A stretch of DNA of 64,000 bases from Chloroflexota bacterium (GCA_023473795.1 JAMCYS010000098.1:1-64000), one strand, 5' to 3'; shown: positions 34,542 through 44,121, numbered from the stretch's first letter. Numbers and translations: made by a program. Notes: generated from the letters alone by a model not told the origin.

Positions 34542-35336
34542 CTAGACTCTTGCCGCCGTCACCTGCACCGGGCGGCCCAGCAGCTGACTTGCCACTCTGG
34601 CGAACTGCGCCGGGTCGCCGCTGGTGTAGTAGACTTCGCTCCCGGGCCGCGCCGCCGCGCTCACGAGCTCGTGCTGGGCCAGCACCCGCCGCGCCTGGCG
34701 AGCCACCGCCTCCGCCGGGTCCAGAATGGTCACGCCAGGCCCGGCAATCTCCTCGATCAGCGGTCGTAGAAAGGGATAGTGCGTGCAGCCGAGGACGACC
34801 ACGTCCGCCCTGTGCTCGACCAGCGGTGCCACGTAGGCGCGCACCAGCTGCCGGGCGCGCGGCGAGTCCACCTCTCCCGCCTCGACCAGCGGCACCAGAC
34901 CCTCGCCGACCACCGTTTCCACGGCGATGTCCGCCGCGAAGCGGTGCACTAGGTCGGCGAAGGATTCTCCCTTAACCGTGGTCTCGGTTGCCAGCACCCC
35001 GACGCGCCCGGCGCGCGTGGCCGCCGCCGCCGGCTTCACGGCGGGCACCACGCCCACGACTGGCACGGCAAAGCGCTCTCTCAGGTAGGGCAGCGCCGCC
35101 GAGGAGGCGGTATTGCAGGCCACGACGATGGCTTTCGCGCCCTCCTCCAGCAGGAACCTGGCGATAGTCTCGCCGCGGCGGCGGATGAACTCCACGGGCC
35201 GCGGCCCGTAGGGCACGTAGGCGTCGTCGCCAAAGTAGACTATGTCCTCGTTAGGCAGCAGGCGCCGCACCTCGCGCAGCACCGAGAGTCCGCCCACCCC
35301 GGAGTCGAACATCCCTATCGGCCGCTCGTCAGGCAT
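34542..35336 (-). CDS. murI: Glutamate racemase
   Basis: About 264 residues, typical length. It interconverts L- and D-glutamate for peptidoglycan. Both catalytic Cys are visible in VVACNTASSAALPYL and VVVLGCTHYPFLRPL, and the substrate-binding start IGMFDSGVGGLSVLRE and YFGDDAYVPYG are canonical. ATG at 35336 has GAGGCGG upstream; a TTG two codons earlier is less likely. It implies that the organism makes a peptidoglycan wall. Confidence 0.96.
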   Translation of the reverse strand: MPDERPIGMFDSGVGGLSVLREVRRLLPNEDIVYFGDDAYVPYGPRPVEFIRRRGETIARFLLEEGAKAIVVACNTASSAALPYLRERFAVPVVGVVPAVKPAAAATRAGRVGVLATETTVKGESFADLVHRFAADIAVETVVGEGLVPLVEAGEVDSPRARQLVRAYVAPLVEHRADVVVLGCTHYPFLRPLIEEIAGPGVTILDPAEAVARQARRVLAQHELVSAAARPGSEVYYTSGDPAQFARVASQLLGRPVQVTAARV

Positions 35337-35405
35337 CGGCAACCGCCTCGTTACTCATCTTAATCTTGCCTCCGCGGCCTCCGCGCTCTCCGCGGTCGAA
35401 GCCGC

Positions 35406-36941
35406 TCACGGCCAGACCTGCTGGCCATCCACGAACGTAGCCTCCACGGGAATGGCGGCGATTTCCCCAGGCGGCACCCGTAGGGGATTGGCCCCCAGCA
35501 CTACCAAGTCGGCGGCTTTGCCCGGGGCGATGCTGCCCTTGGCCTGCTCCTCGAAGGCTAGCCGGGCTGCGTCCAGGGTATACATACTCAGGGCCTGGGC
35601 CGGTGTCAGCCGCTGCTCGGCCTCTGCCCGGTTCACGGCGGCGTGCATGCCCAGCAGCGGCTGCAGCGGCGTCACGGTGCTGTCGGAGCCCCCGCCCAGG
35701 GTGAGCCCCGCTTGCAGCATAGTTTGCAGTGGGTAGAAGCGCGCATAGCGCTCGGGCCCCAGCCGCTGGTAGTACATGCCGCCCTCGCCGCCCCACTGCT
35801 GGCAGAAGGTCGGCTGTACGGCGACGTGGATGCCCAGCTCCCCGGCGGCCACAATTTGCTCCGCCGTGGGCAACATGAAGTGCTCCAGCCGGTGGCGGTG
35901 GCCCGGCCTTGGGTAGGCCGCCAGCGCCCGCCGGTAGGCATTCAGGGCCTGGCCGATGGCCCGGTCGCCGATGGCGTGCAGGGCGATTTGCAGGCCGGCC
36001 CGGTGCGCCTCCATTACGAAGTCCGCCAGCTCCTCGTCGCTCTGGTAAAGAACCCCGTTCCAGTCCGGCCTGTCGGCGTAGGGCTCCGCGAGTGCGGCCG
36101 TGTGCGAGCCGAACGAGCCGTCCACGAGCAGGCAGCCGCCGATGCGCGGCAGGCCGGCCGCCGCCACCCGCGCCACCTCCTTCGTCTGCCACCAGAGCAC
36201 TATCTTGAGGCGCGCCTCGCCTGGTTCCGCGAGATAGTCGCTCAACGCACCCAGGTCGACGTCGCCGCTGGTGAAGCCTCCCTCCAAGGCGTGGACCGTG
36301 GTAGCGCCGACGGCCAATGCCTGCCGGGCCGCCGTATGCAGGGCCCGGCGCCAGGTGTTCTCGTCGACGGCGGCGAACAGCAGGCTCGAGGCTTTGTACC
36401 AGGCCTCGGCGCGCAGCACGCCCGTGGGCTCACCGCCGAGCGGGTCGCGCTCGTAGCCCTGCTCCCCCTCGGCCGCCCGCACCAGCGCCAGGGCGCTGCT
36501 GTTGAGCACCGCCGCGTGCAGGTCGCGGCGCGCCAGGTAAGTGGGGACCCCGCTCGCCGCCTCGTCCAGCTCGGCGCGGGTAGGGAAGCGATTCTCCACC
36601 AGCACGGTGGGGTCGAAGCCGAGACCGCGCACCAGCGTTTCCCGGCGCGCGGCCTGGCGGACCAGCGCCAGCACCTCGCCCAGGGACCGGCACTCCTGCA
36701 GCTGCAGGCCGACGCTGGCGATGCCGGTGGCCATCAGATGGACGTGGCTATCGCCGAAGCCGGGCAGCAGAGCGCGCCCGTGCAGGTCCATCACCTCGCC
36801 GCCCTGCCGAGCCGCCAGAACCTCCGCATCGCTGCCGACCAGGGCGATCCTGCCGTCCACGGCCAGCACCGCCTGGGCCCGCGGTTGCCGCGTCTCCAGG
36901 GTCACCACGTCACCGTTGATCAGAGCCAGTCTCTTCGCCAT
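35406..36941 (-). CDS. Amidohydrolase family protein (YtcJ-like)
   Basis: About 511 residues of the amidohydrolase-3 (YtcJ) branch. The metal-binding HxH is in GFGDSHVHLMATG, a further His is in LQIALHAIGDRAIGQALNAY, and the late Asp in LGGGSDSTVTPLQPLLGM. The family includes N-substituted formamide deformylase-like and other exo-type metal hydrolases, but the substrate here is unknown. Start ATG at 36941 follows GGAGGGGTGACG. It lies about 70 bp upstream of murI on the same strand. Confidence 0.85.
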   Translation of the reverse strand: MAKRLALINGDVVTLETRQPRAQAVLAVDGRIALVGSDAEVLAARQGGEVMDLHGRALLPGFGDSHVHLMATGIASVGLQLQECRSLGEVLALVRQAARRETLVRGLGFDPTVLVENRFPTRAELDEAASGVPTYLARRDLHAAVLNSSALALVRAAEGEQGYERDPLGGEPTGVLRAEAWYKASSLLFAAVDENTWRRALHTAARQALAVGATTVHALEGGFTSGDVDLGALSDYLAEPGEARLKIVLWWQTKEVARVAAAGLPRIGGCLLVDGSFGSHTAALAEPYADRPDWNGVLYQSDEELADFVMEAHRAGLQIALHAIGDRAIGQALNAYRRALAAYPRPGHRHRLEHFMLPTAEQIVAAGELGIHVAVQPTFCQQWGGEGGMYYQRLGPERYARFYPLQTMLQAGLTLGGGSDSTVTPLQPLLGMHAAVNRAEAEQRLTPAQALSMYTLDAARLAFEEQAKGSIAPGKAADLVVLGANPLRVPPGEIAAIPVEATFVDGQQVWP

Positions 36942-37111
36942 CGTCACCCCTCCCGCATTCGCCAGACCCGCCGGCGCAGGCGCGCCGCCGGATTATAGGC
37001 GGCCCGCACCGCGGCCCACAAGGCAGGCGGCCGTGCTGCCCCGCGCGCGGGAGGACAGAGACTGAAAGAGCAAAAAGCGGGCCAGTCGGGAACGAACGGG
37101 GGGCTGAGCTG

Positions 37112-38449
37112 CTAGTTGCCGGCGTCAGGCGGAGTGACCGTGGGCGGCTTGCCGGGATACGGGGGAATGATCGTGGGCGGATCACCGACGTAGGTGACGA
37201 AGCGATGCTCGCTCACCTTGTGCCCGTCGGCGTAGGTGATGTCGCGGTAGGTTTCGTATTTGAACTCGGCCAGCTGCGTCGGGCCCCGGCGCACGACGGT
37301 GCGATCTGGCGGCACCTTGCCTTCGAGCCAATAAACGAGCTGCATCAGACCTGTATCCAGCTCGGCGCGCACCCGCAGCTCGGTTGGCGTGTCGTTGAAG
37401 ATCACCACGTCCGCCCCGCCCTCCTGCACGGTGGCGTCCCAGCCGAACGGAACGTAGGAGACAAGGGAGTGGGGAGTGGCCGCCGCTATCGCCACCCCGG
37501 CGTTGAACGCGGCCCGGTAGAAGGTCGTCGCCGAGGCGCAAACGCCGCCGGCGTACACCCACTCATACTTGTTCTCGGCGTTGTAGCCCAAGCCGACTAC
37601 GTAACCGGGCGCGGAGAGCACCCGGCCGAAGCTGAAGGCCTTGCCGGGGGGGATCACAGCCCCGTCGATCGCCTTAGCGGCGACCTCGTTGTTGCGCAGC
37701 TTCTGGGGAATGAAGCCGCTGGCGTCAGTCGTATAGGCGCCCCAAACGTACCATTCGGCGTTGCTCTGCTCGGGCACCGCTTGCAGCCGCTCGGGCGGCA
37801 CTTTCTTGAGGGTATAGATGTATTCGTCGCCCAGCAACCCCGGCTGCACCTGGTAGGCCGGCGGGTTCTGCGGCCGGAATTCCAGGCGGGCGCGCTGGAA
37901 GCGCTGTACCGTGACCGCCCCAGCCTGGTACGGCTCGCTCGTCGGGTAGCCGAAGACGGTCAGGGCGCCGTGCGTTTCATAGAACTGCCGGAAGGGCGGC
38001 CCCAGCGAGTGCCCCGTCTCCGGGTAGTAGCGCCGCCCCGGGTCCGTGGGCGGCGGCATCGGCGGCTCGGCCGGGCCCAGCACGAGGTCGCCCAGTAAAG
38101 TCAGCTGCACCTGCCAGGGGTACTGGTTCTCCGGCCAGAGCTCCAGGCGGTGGCGCTGGAAGTACTGCACCAGGCGCCCGTTCTCGACGAAAGCCTCGGT
38201 GCGGGGCAGGCCGAAGGTATCGATGCCGCCGTAACGGTCGAAGAAGCTGAGGAAGGGGCCGTTCACGTTGTGCCCGGTGGTCGGGAAGAAACGGCCGTCC
38301 GGGGTCGTGCGCTTGAGCCCAGTCTGGGCGCGCAAGTCCTCCGCCAGGGCAGGGGCCGGCAGGGCCAGGCTGAGGAGAACGGCCAGCGCCAGGGCCGCGC
38401 GCCAAAATCGTCGCCCGAAGGGGAAGGTGAGAGTTCGACCAGGTTTCAC
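37112..38449 (-). CDS. Exported VanW-domain protein with two N-terminal repeat modules
   Basis: 445 residues: signal peptide (FWRAALALAVLLSLALPAPALA), two tandem repeats of ~75 residues (FFPTTGHNVNGPFLSFFDRY... and YYPETGHSLGPPFRQFYETH..., each ending in a VQ(Y/R)FQRxRLE step), then a C-terminal VanW domain (IPPGKAFSFGRVL, GGVCASATTFYRAAFNAGVAI) and a Pro-rich tail. VanW proteins are associated with cell-wall and glycopeptide-resistance loci, but their activity is unproven. Start GTG at 38449 lies only six bases downstream of a TATAAT box, so the mRNA may be leaderless. The same repeat module is in the glycosidase-like protein at 57275. Confidence 0.8.
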   Translation of the reverse strand: MKPGRTLTFPFGRRFWRAALALAVLLSLALPAPALAEDLRAQTGLKRTTPDGRFFPTTGHNVNGPFLSFFDRYGGIDTFGLPRTEAFVENGRLVQYFQRHRLELWPENQYPWQVQLTLLGDLVLGPAEPPMPPPTDPGRRYYPETGHSLGPPFRQFYETHGALTVFGYPTSEPYQAGAVTVQRFQRARLEFRPQNPPAYQVQPGLLGDEYIYTLKKVPPERLQAVPEQSNAEWYVWGAYTTDASGFIPQKLRNNEVAAKAIDGAVIPPGKAFSFGRVLSAPGYVVGLGYNAENKYEWVYAGGVCASATTFYRAAFNAGVAIAAATPHSLVSYVPFGWDATVQEGGADVVIFNDTPTELRVRAELDTGLMQLVYWLEGKVPPDRTVVRRGPTQLAEFKYETYRDITYADGHKVSEHRFVTYVGDPPTIIPPYPGKPPTVTPPDAGN

Positions 38450-38844
38450 CTCTCCATTATACCTGCCGACGGCCTCGCCGCCTAGTCCCTCAGCGGCTCG
38501 GTCCAGCCACCAGTCCGACCGCCTGCGCAGGCGGCCTGCCAGTGCCCTGCCGGTTTCCAACATTGCAGTAGCTGCCAATGATGTGGTCCCCCAACTGGTT
38601 ACTGGGCTACAGAGGACTCGCTGAGACGCTGCGTGCCCGCCATTGGCCCCGTAGCCCCAGCCAGGTCGCCGCCGCGGACGGTCAAGTAGGTTGCCGCAAG
38701 CTTGACGGCACACAGGAAGCCCGGTACACTTGGCAGGGTCGAGGGTTCCACGTTCAAGGCCTATGGGTTGGTTGCTGATGAGACGTATGTCGTGCGTGTC
38801 TCCTCTATCCCAAGGGGTTGGGGGCCCTGAGAAGTGAGAGCACC
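38450..38844. other. Gap between VanW gene and restriction-modification genes
   Basis: About 395 bp with no gene recognised. The end at 38456-38461 holds the minus-strand TATAAT of the VanW gene. Nothing else is clear. Confidence 0.4.
38456..38461 (-). promoter_or_regulatory. Minus-strand TATAAT close to VanW start, possible leaderless promoter
   Basis: A perfect TATAAT on the minus strand ends six bases before the GTG start at 38449. A transcript initiated from it would begin at or near the start codon. No good -35 match was found. Confidence 0.4.
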
Positions 38845-39846
38845 ATGATGGTCACCCCCCCACTACCCGGCTTCCCACCGTGCGTTCGCGTTCTTAGACC
38901 GAGCGCGACTGCGAGCGACATCGCGTTTGTCTTCACGGAGAGTGCCACGGAGTCAGCGCTGATAGCAGGTGACAGTCGCAAGGTGCTGTCCCTACTGCCG
39001 GACAAGTCTTTCCAGGCGTGTGTTACCTCGCCGCCGTACTGGTCCCTCCGCAATTACCATATCGCCGGACAGATCGGGCTGGAGACATCGCTCGACGAGT
39101 ACATTGATAACTTGGTCGCTGTGTTCAAGGACGTACATCGTGTCCTCCGCGACGACGGCACGCTATGGCTCAACATCGGGGACTCCTTTACTTCGGGGGG
39201 CCGCACTAGCCGTGCTCCAGATAAGAAGAACCCGGTGCGAGCTATGGACATCCGGCCGCCAACTCCAGAGGGTCTGAAACCGAAGGATCTTGTGGGGGTA
39301 CCATGGCGGTTGGCGTTCGCCTTGCAAGCGGTCGGCTGGTACCTGCGGGCGGATATTATCTGGGACAAGCCCAACTGCCAGCCAGAGAGTGTCAAGGATC
39401 GGCCCACCCGCAGCCACGAATACGTCTTTCTCTTCTCCAGGAGTGAGAAGTACGTGTATCGGTATGATGCCGTGCGCGGCCCCAGAGGGCGGAACCTGCG
39501 CACGGTGTGGGATATCAATACTCAAGCTTACAGAGAGGCCCACTTCGCCACCTTCCCAGTATCTCTGGCGGAGAGGTGCACCGCGCTGGGGACCAGGCCG
39601 GGCGATCTTGTCCTGGACCCTTTCATCGGCTCTGGGACGACCGGAGTGGCCGCATTGAAAACGAATCGCCGCTTCGTGGGGGTGGAACTGAATCCCGGCT
39701 ATGTGGGCATCGCGGAGCAACGCCTAAACGGATCAGTGAGCCCCGACGGGACGTGGAGTGGAGGAACCGATGAGGAGACCAGACGCTTCGAGACAAGTGG
39801 GCTTCCATCAGCTCCTCGTGGCCGCACGCAAGACCTGGCTAATTGA
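38845..39846 (+). CDS. DNA methyltransferase, m4C-type (beta-class order), of a Type II R-M system
   Basis: About 333 residues. The catalytic motif IV TSPPYW (61-66) lies before the SAM-binding motif I DPFIGSGTT near the C-terminus, the circularly permuted beta order. SPPYW is typical of N4-cytosine methylases such as M.Cfr9I. A later VELNPGYVGIAEQRL is the motif II/III-like end. It protects host DNA from the nuclease encoded downstream. ATG at 38845 lies after GAGAAGTGAGAG; the frame opens slightly upstream. The 3' end overlaps the nuclease gene by 77 bases. Composition is less GC-rich than neighbouring genes, consistent with transfer. Confidence 0.85.
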   Translation: MMVTPPLPGFPPCVRVLRPSATASDIAFVFTESATESALIAGDSRKVLSLLPDKSFQACVTSPPYWSLRNYHIAGQIGLETSLDEYIDNLVAVFKDVHRVLRDDGTLWLNIGDSFTSGGRTSRAPDKKNPVRAMDIRPPTPEGLKPKDLVGVPWRLAFALQAVGWYLRADIIWDKPNCQPESVKDRPTRSHEYVFLFSRSEKYVYRYDAVRGPRGRNLRTVWDINTQAYREAHFATFPVSLAERCTALGTRPGDLVLDPFIGSGTTGVAALKTNRRFVGVELNPGYVGIAEQRLNGSVSPDGTWSGGTDEETRRFETSGLPSAPRGRTQDLAN

Positions 39847-40732
39847 CGCGCTCAGCAGCGCTCTGAGCGAATTTGACCCGGAACTAGTCAAGGCACAAGT
39901 CGTAACCTACGCACCGGCCGACGCCCAAAGGATTCTAGGAGCGGCGTGGGTCAAAGACGAACACATCTTCCCCACGCCGATTGTTCTTGAGAAGGCGCCC
40001 ACATTAGTGGGCTACTACCGCCTTCTACTCGGTCTGCCGCAGAAGACCTTCTATGGCAGAGGTACCGGCATGGGCATTCTCAAGAGCATGGAGATCAAGG
40101 GCACAATCCGCGAGGAACAAAGAGAGGCTCTGCCCGACTTCTGTAGAGTCATGGGTGAGGCATTGGCCGACTTGGTGACTCAGCTATCGCCACAAATTAC
40201 TTCACAAGACGTGAGAGAACTTCCCATCTTGACGCTCGGGCAGATGTTTCAGGGGGCTAACAATGTCCAGATAGGCAAACGAGCCATCGTTGACGTGTAC
40301 CTTTCGATTGGCGAGGTTGTTCAGAATCACGTCGTTGGTCGCACCGACAGGGACACCAAGATCAGAAACGCATCCGGCCGGACGGTGACCATAGTGTTGG
40401 CACAGGATCCGGACGTCAGCATCACAGAGGATATTGCAGGCGCATTGCAGAAGAAGGTGGCTATAGAGGTTAAAGGAGGCACGGACAAGAGCAATGCGCA
40501 CAACCGAGCTGGTGAGGCGGAGAAATCTCATCAGAAAGCCAGGAGTTTGGGTTACCGGGAATTCTGGACGGTCATTGCCACCAAAGGAATCGACCTCGCC
40601 GTGCTCAAACGTGAGTCTCCCACCACCAACTCGTGGTTCGATTTGTCGCAGGTAATCGGCCGCCTCGGCTCCGACTGGGATGAGTTCCGCTCACGGATCG
40701 CCAGCGTAGTAGGAATCCCCCTGTTAGAGTGA
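39770..40732 (+). CDS. XcyI/Cfr9I-like Type II restriction endonuclease
   Basis: About 320 residues. A PD-(D/E)XK site is readable: Asp/Glu region QDPDVSITEDIAGAL (around 212-226) and VAIEVKGGTD with E233 and K235. The segment after it (KSNAHNRAGEAEKSHQKAR) and overall length match the XcyI family (isoschizomers of XmaI/Cfr9I that recognise CCCGGG). The pairing with a TSPPYW-type m4C methylase supports this, because Cfr9I systems have that type of methylase. The family and target are inferred from remembered motifs, not a database. Start ATG at 39770 has GGAGG six bases upstream; it overlaps the methylase gene by 77 bp. Confidence 0.6.
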   Translation: MRRPDASRQVGFHQLLVAARKTWLIDALSSALSEFDPELVKAQVVTYAPADAQRILGAAWVKDEHIFPTPIVLEKAPTLVGYYRLLLGLPQKTFYGRGTGMGILKSMEIKGTIREEQREALPDFCRVMGEALADLVTQLSPQITSQDVRELPILTLGQMFQGANNVQIGKRAIVDVYLSIGEVVQNHVVGRTDRDTKIRNASGRTVTIVLAQDPDVSITEDIAGALQKKVAIEVKGGTDKSNAHNRAGEAEKSHQKARSLGYREFWTVIATKGIDLAVLKRESPTTNSWFDLSQVIGRLGSDWDEFRSRIASVVGIPLLE

Positions 40733-41052
40733 ATCTCTTCACTAGCCCGCCCAAGGCCAGTTCTACCTTTGGCGGGTCCTGCGCCTACCTGCCCACCCTT
40801 TGGGACCGTCGTCTGGCATCGTGGGCGCTAGCTGGTGGCGATGGCCGGCGCTCGCTCCATCGCCATTGACTGGGTAGGCCACCGGCAGCCATCGTGCGTT
40901 GACACCCCCGCCGCGACGAGACTATACTCAGCCTCGCGCCGAACGGCCGTTGGCCCGCCCGGCGCGAGCACCCACCACCAGGCACACGCCGGGGATGGTC
41001 GGCCGACCGCCCCTCCCTTGCGCTAGGGGATAGGGCAGCCGGAGGAGACGGA
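40733..41052. other. Gap with terminator hairpin after the R-M genes
   Basis: About 320 bp without a gene. Its left end holds an 11-bp inverted repeat with one mismatch (40746-40756 and 40766-40776, CCCGCC-AAGG type), a probable terminator for the R-M transcript. The rest shows nothing clear. Confidence 0.45.
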
Positions 41053-42897
41053 TTGGCGACGAAAGCACACCGCTTGGTTCGCTGGGTCACGCTGTTCCTC
41101 TGCGTCTTGCTCCTCCTGCTCCCGACCGCCGCGCCAGTCGCGGCCCAAACAGTGCCGCGGCCGCGCTATGCCATAGACATGAGCCTCGATCCCGACTCCG
41201 CCACGGCCAAGGTACACCAGGTGGTAACCTACGCCAATCAGACCGGCGTCAGCCTCTCCTCGCTGGTTTTCCACATCACCGCTGCTTACTACGATGCCTT
41301 TGCTCTCAAGGCCGCGACCGTGGGCGGCCAGCCAGTGGCGGCTAGCTTGGACGGCATCGTGCTGGAGGTGCCTCTGGCGGCGGCCCTGGCCCCCGGGGAG
41401 GGCACCACCGTGACCTTCGACTTTGACCTTACCCTGCCCCAGCCGGGCAACCTGCGCTTTGGCTTCAACCAGGGTATCATCGCCCTCGGCAACTGGTATC
41501 CCGTGCTGGCCGTGTACCGGCAGGGGGCGCTCACCTACGGTGGCAAGCTGCCCACCGGCTGGGACCGCCACCAGCAGAACACCCCTTCCCAGAAGGCCAA
41601 TGGGGTGGAGCCGGGCGATGCCTTCTTCACCGAGGTGGCCGACTACGATGTGAAAGTGGCCCTGCCACGCCCCTTCGAGGTGGCCCACACCGGCGACAGC
41701 CAGCCGGATTCCGCGCCCACCGCCCTGCACTACGCCGCCAGCGCGGTGCGCGACTTCGCCCTCGCCTTAAGCGAGCGCTATGAGTCTGTCACGGCCCAGG
41801 TGGGCGGCACCAGCGTCACCGCCTTCTACCTTCCGGAGCACCGCGCTGGCGGCCAGCAGTACCTGGAGTCGGCCACCGGCCTGATGGCCTGGGCCAACAG
41901 GACCTTCGGCACTTACCCCTACGGCACCTACTTCGTCGCCGAGACATCCAGCGCCGATCCCTCCTGGGTGGGCCAGGAGTACCCGGGCGTCGTCTTTGTC
42001 AGCAGTCAGAGCACCTCCGGCAGCGTCGGTCTGGGCAGCTACCTGGATTATCTGGTGATTCACGAGACGGTTCACCAGTGGTTCTACGGCCGAGTGGGGG
42101 ACGACCAGTTGTGCGAGCCCTGGGTGGATGAGGCATTGACCACCCATCTCTCCTACCGCTACTACGAGTCGGTGGACGCCAGCCTGGGGCGGGCCACCTT
42201 CCAGAACCTGGCCGACCGCCGCCGCCAGGAGGCCGCGGTCTATCCCGAGCGGCCGGTGAACACCGGCATCTACGACTATGAGAACGAGGGTTACTACTTC
42301 GCGATTGTCTATCGCAAAGGCGCTTCCTTCCTGGAGGAGGCCCGCCAGCTGATGGGCGACGACGCTTACCTGGCCGCGCTGCGCGGCTACTATCAGCGCT
42401 TTGCCGGCGGCCTGGCCAGCGGTCGCGATCTGCTGGCGGCGCTGGCGCCGGCCGCTGGCGCTTCCTTTCCGGCGCTGGTGGCAGGCTACTTCGACTATCC
42501 CGAGTACCAACCGGCAGCCACTGCCACGAAGCGGGTCGCCACGGCGACCGTCGCCACCCCGCGACCGGGGGCGACCGGCACGGCCAGGCCGGCCAGCACG
42601 GCGGCGGCAACGGCCACTGCCAGCCCCACGGCGTCGCCCACCGCTACTGCCAGCGCTACCGCGACGGCTACTCCTGAGGTGACCGCGACGGCGACCGTCG
42701 CTGCGACGCCCGTGCCCCTGCCTTCGCCCACCGCCGCGCCCTTGCCGACGTCGCTGCCCACGCCGGTGCCGCCGGTCGCCGAGACGGCCCTCGACTGGCT
42801 GGGCCAGTACGGGTACTTACCGGCCGGTCTGGGCCTGGGCATGGTGGTCATCGGCCTGCTGGTCGGCCGCCTGCGCGGCCGTCGCGGGGGGGATTAG
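41053..42897 (+). CDS. M1-family zinc metallopeptidase, exported and membrane-anchored
   Basis: 614 residues: signal peptide (LVRWVTLFLCVLLLLLPTAA), a beta-rich N-terminal domain, a catalytic gluzincin domain and a Thr/Ala/Pro-rich spacer (~500-580) before a C-terminal transmembrane helix (GYLPAGLGLGMVVIGLLVG). The zinc site HETVH (337-341) is followed 19 residues later by the third ligand E360 (PWVDEAL), the M1 HExxH-x18-E spacing. The substrate-binding strand reads GQEYPGVVFV in place of the classic GAMEN. Start TTG at 41053 has GGAGGAG upstream. It would hydrolyse peptides at the outer face of the membrane. Confidence 0.85.
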   Translation: MATKAHRLVRWVTLFLCVLLLLLPTAAPVAAQTVPRPRYAIDMSLDPDSATAKVHQVVTYANQTGVSLSSLVFHITAAYYDAFALKAATVGGQPVAASLDGIVLEVPLAAALAPGEGTTVTFDFDLTLPQPGNLRFGFNQGIIALGNWYPVLAVYRQGALTYGGKLPTGWDRHQQNTPSQKANGVEPGDAFFTEVADYDVKVALPRPFEVAHTGDSQPDSAPTALHYAASAVRDFALALSERYESVTAQVGGTSVTAFYLPEHRAGGQQYLESATGLMAWANRTFGTYPYGTYFVAETSSADPSWVGQEYPGVVFVSSQSTSGSVGLGSYLDYLVIHETVHQWFYGRVGDDQLCEPWVDEALTTHLSYRYYESVDASLGRATFQNLADRRRQEAAVYPERPVNTGIYDYENEGYYFAIVYRKGASFLEEARQLMGDDAYLAALRGYYQRFAGGLASGRDLLAALAPAAGASFPALVAGYFDYPEYQPAATATKRVATATVATPRPGATGTARPASTAAATATASPTASPTATASATATATPEVTATATVAATPVPLPSPTAAPLPTSLPTPVPPVAETALDWLGQYGYLPAGLGLGMVVIGLLVGRLRGRRGGD

Positions 42898-42903
42898 CCG
42901 TCG

Positions 42904-44121
42904 ATGGCCAGGTTAGGGAAGGCCCAGACCGCCGCCGTGGCCGTGCTGCCCATTTTCATCATCGCCCACTTCAGCCACCACGCGGTTACAGGAGCGCTGG
43001 TGCCGCTGCTGCCCCGCCTGCGGGACGAACTGGGCCTCGACTACTCTAGCGCCGGGTTATTAGTGGCCGCCTACACCGTCACCTACAGCTTCATGCAGGT
43101 GCCGGCCGCGGCGCTGGGCGATCGCTTCAGCCGGCGCAGGCTCCTGGCCATCAGCCTGATCGGGGTGGGCGCCTGCGGACTCGCCATGGGCCTGGGTGGC
43201 GGCTACTGGCAACTGGCGGCGCTGCTGGCCGTCATGGGCATCTTCGGCTCCGGCTACCACCCCCTGGCCTCGGCTTTCCTCTCTCTAACCTTCGACAAGG
43301 CCCACCGGGGGCGCTCGCTAGGTACGCACACTATCGGCGGCAGCGGCAGCCTCCTCATCGTGCCACTGCTGGCGGTGAGCATCGCCGGCCTCTTCGGCAA
43401 CTGGCGGGCCGTCTTCGTCGTCCTGGCCCTCGTGCCGATGGTGATGGGTGTGGTCATCCTCTCCGCGGTTCGCCAGCAGGAGCAAGTGCATATTCGGGCG
43501 GCGGCGGCCGCCGTCGGCGGCAACAGGCTATCGGCCGCGGCCATCGCCCACGCCATCGGTCTCCTCCTCAGCATTGCGGCAGTGGCGGCGATGCTCTCGC
43601 AGTCCGTCAGCGGCCTGCTGCCGCTGTACCTCGTGGACAAGCACGGGGTGAGCCCAGAAGTGGCGGGCATAGTGGTGGGGCTGGTGAACGGCGGCGGGGT
43701 GATTGGCGCGCCGCTCGGCGGGGCGCTGTCCGACAAACTGGGGAGGGCGCCCGTGATCACGACTTCGCTGCTACTGGCGGGGCCTCTTCTGTACTGGCTC
43801 ACCGTGCTGCAGTTCGGCCCGGCGCTCTTGCTGGTGATGGCGCTCTACGGGCTGGTCCTCAGCGCGCGCATGCCTGTGATGGAGTCGGCCATCGCCGACG
43901 TCGTGCCTCCGGCACAGCGCGGCACCGTCCTTGGTGTCTACTTCTTCCTCACCCAGGAGTCGGCGGCTGTGGCCACGCCTGTGGTGGGATCGTTCATCGA
44001 TCGCCTGGGGGCCGACCCGGTGTTGACGGGCCTGGCCGTCATCGGCGGCGTGTCCGGCGTGCTGGCCGTCTTCCTGCTCCGCGCCCAACCGGCGCCGAGT
44101 GCAGCGCCTGGCGGCATCTAG
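42904..44121 (+). CDS. MFS transporter
   Basis: A 405-residue major-facilitator protein with twelve predicted helices. The loop after helix 2 reads GDRFSRRRLLAISL, and the cytoplasmic loop between 8 and 9 reads GGALSDKLGRAPVI, both MFS motif A variants. It resembles the fosmidomycin-resistance-like branch (HHAVTGALVPLLPRLRDELG at the N-terminus). It begins six bases after the M1 peptidase stop. Its stop overlaps the stop of the opposite-strand Nudix gene. Substrate is not readable. Confidence 0.8.
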   Translation: MARLGKAQTAAVAVLPIFIIAHFSHHAVTGALVPLLPRLRDELGLDYSSAGLLVAAYTVTYSFMQVPAAALGDRFSRRRLLAISLIGVGACGLAMGLGGGYWQLAALLAVMGIFGSGYHPLASAFLSLTFDKAHRGRSLGTHTIGGSGSLLIVPLLAVSIAGLFGNWRAVFVVLALVPMVMGVVILSAVRQQEQVHIRAAAAAVGGNRLSAAAIAHAIGLLLSIAAVAAMLSQSVSGLLPLYLVDKHGVSPEVAGIVVGLVNGGGVIGAPLGGALSDKLGRAPVITTSLLLAGPLLYWLTVLQFGPALLLVMALYGLVLSARMPVMESAIADVVPPAQRGTVLGVYFFLTQESAAVATPVVGSFIDRLGADPVLTGLAVIGGVSGVLAVFLLRAQPAPSAAPGGI

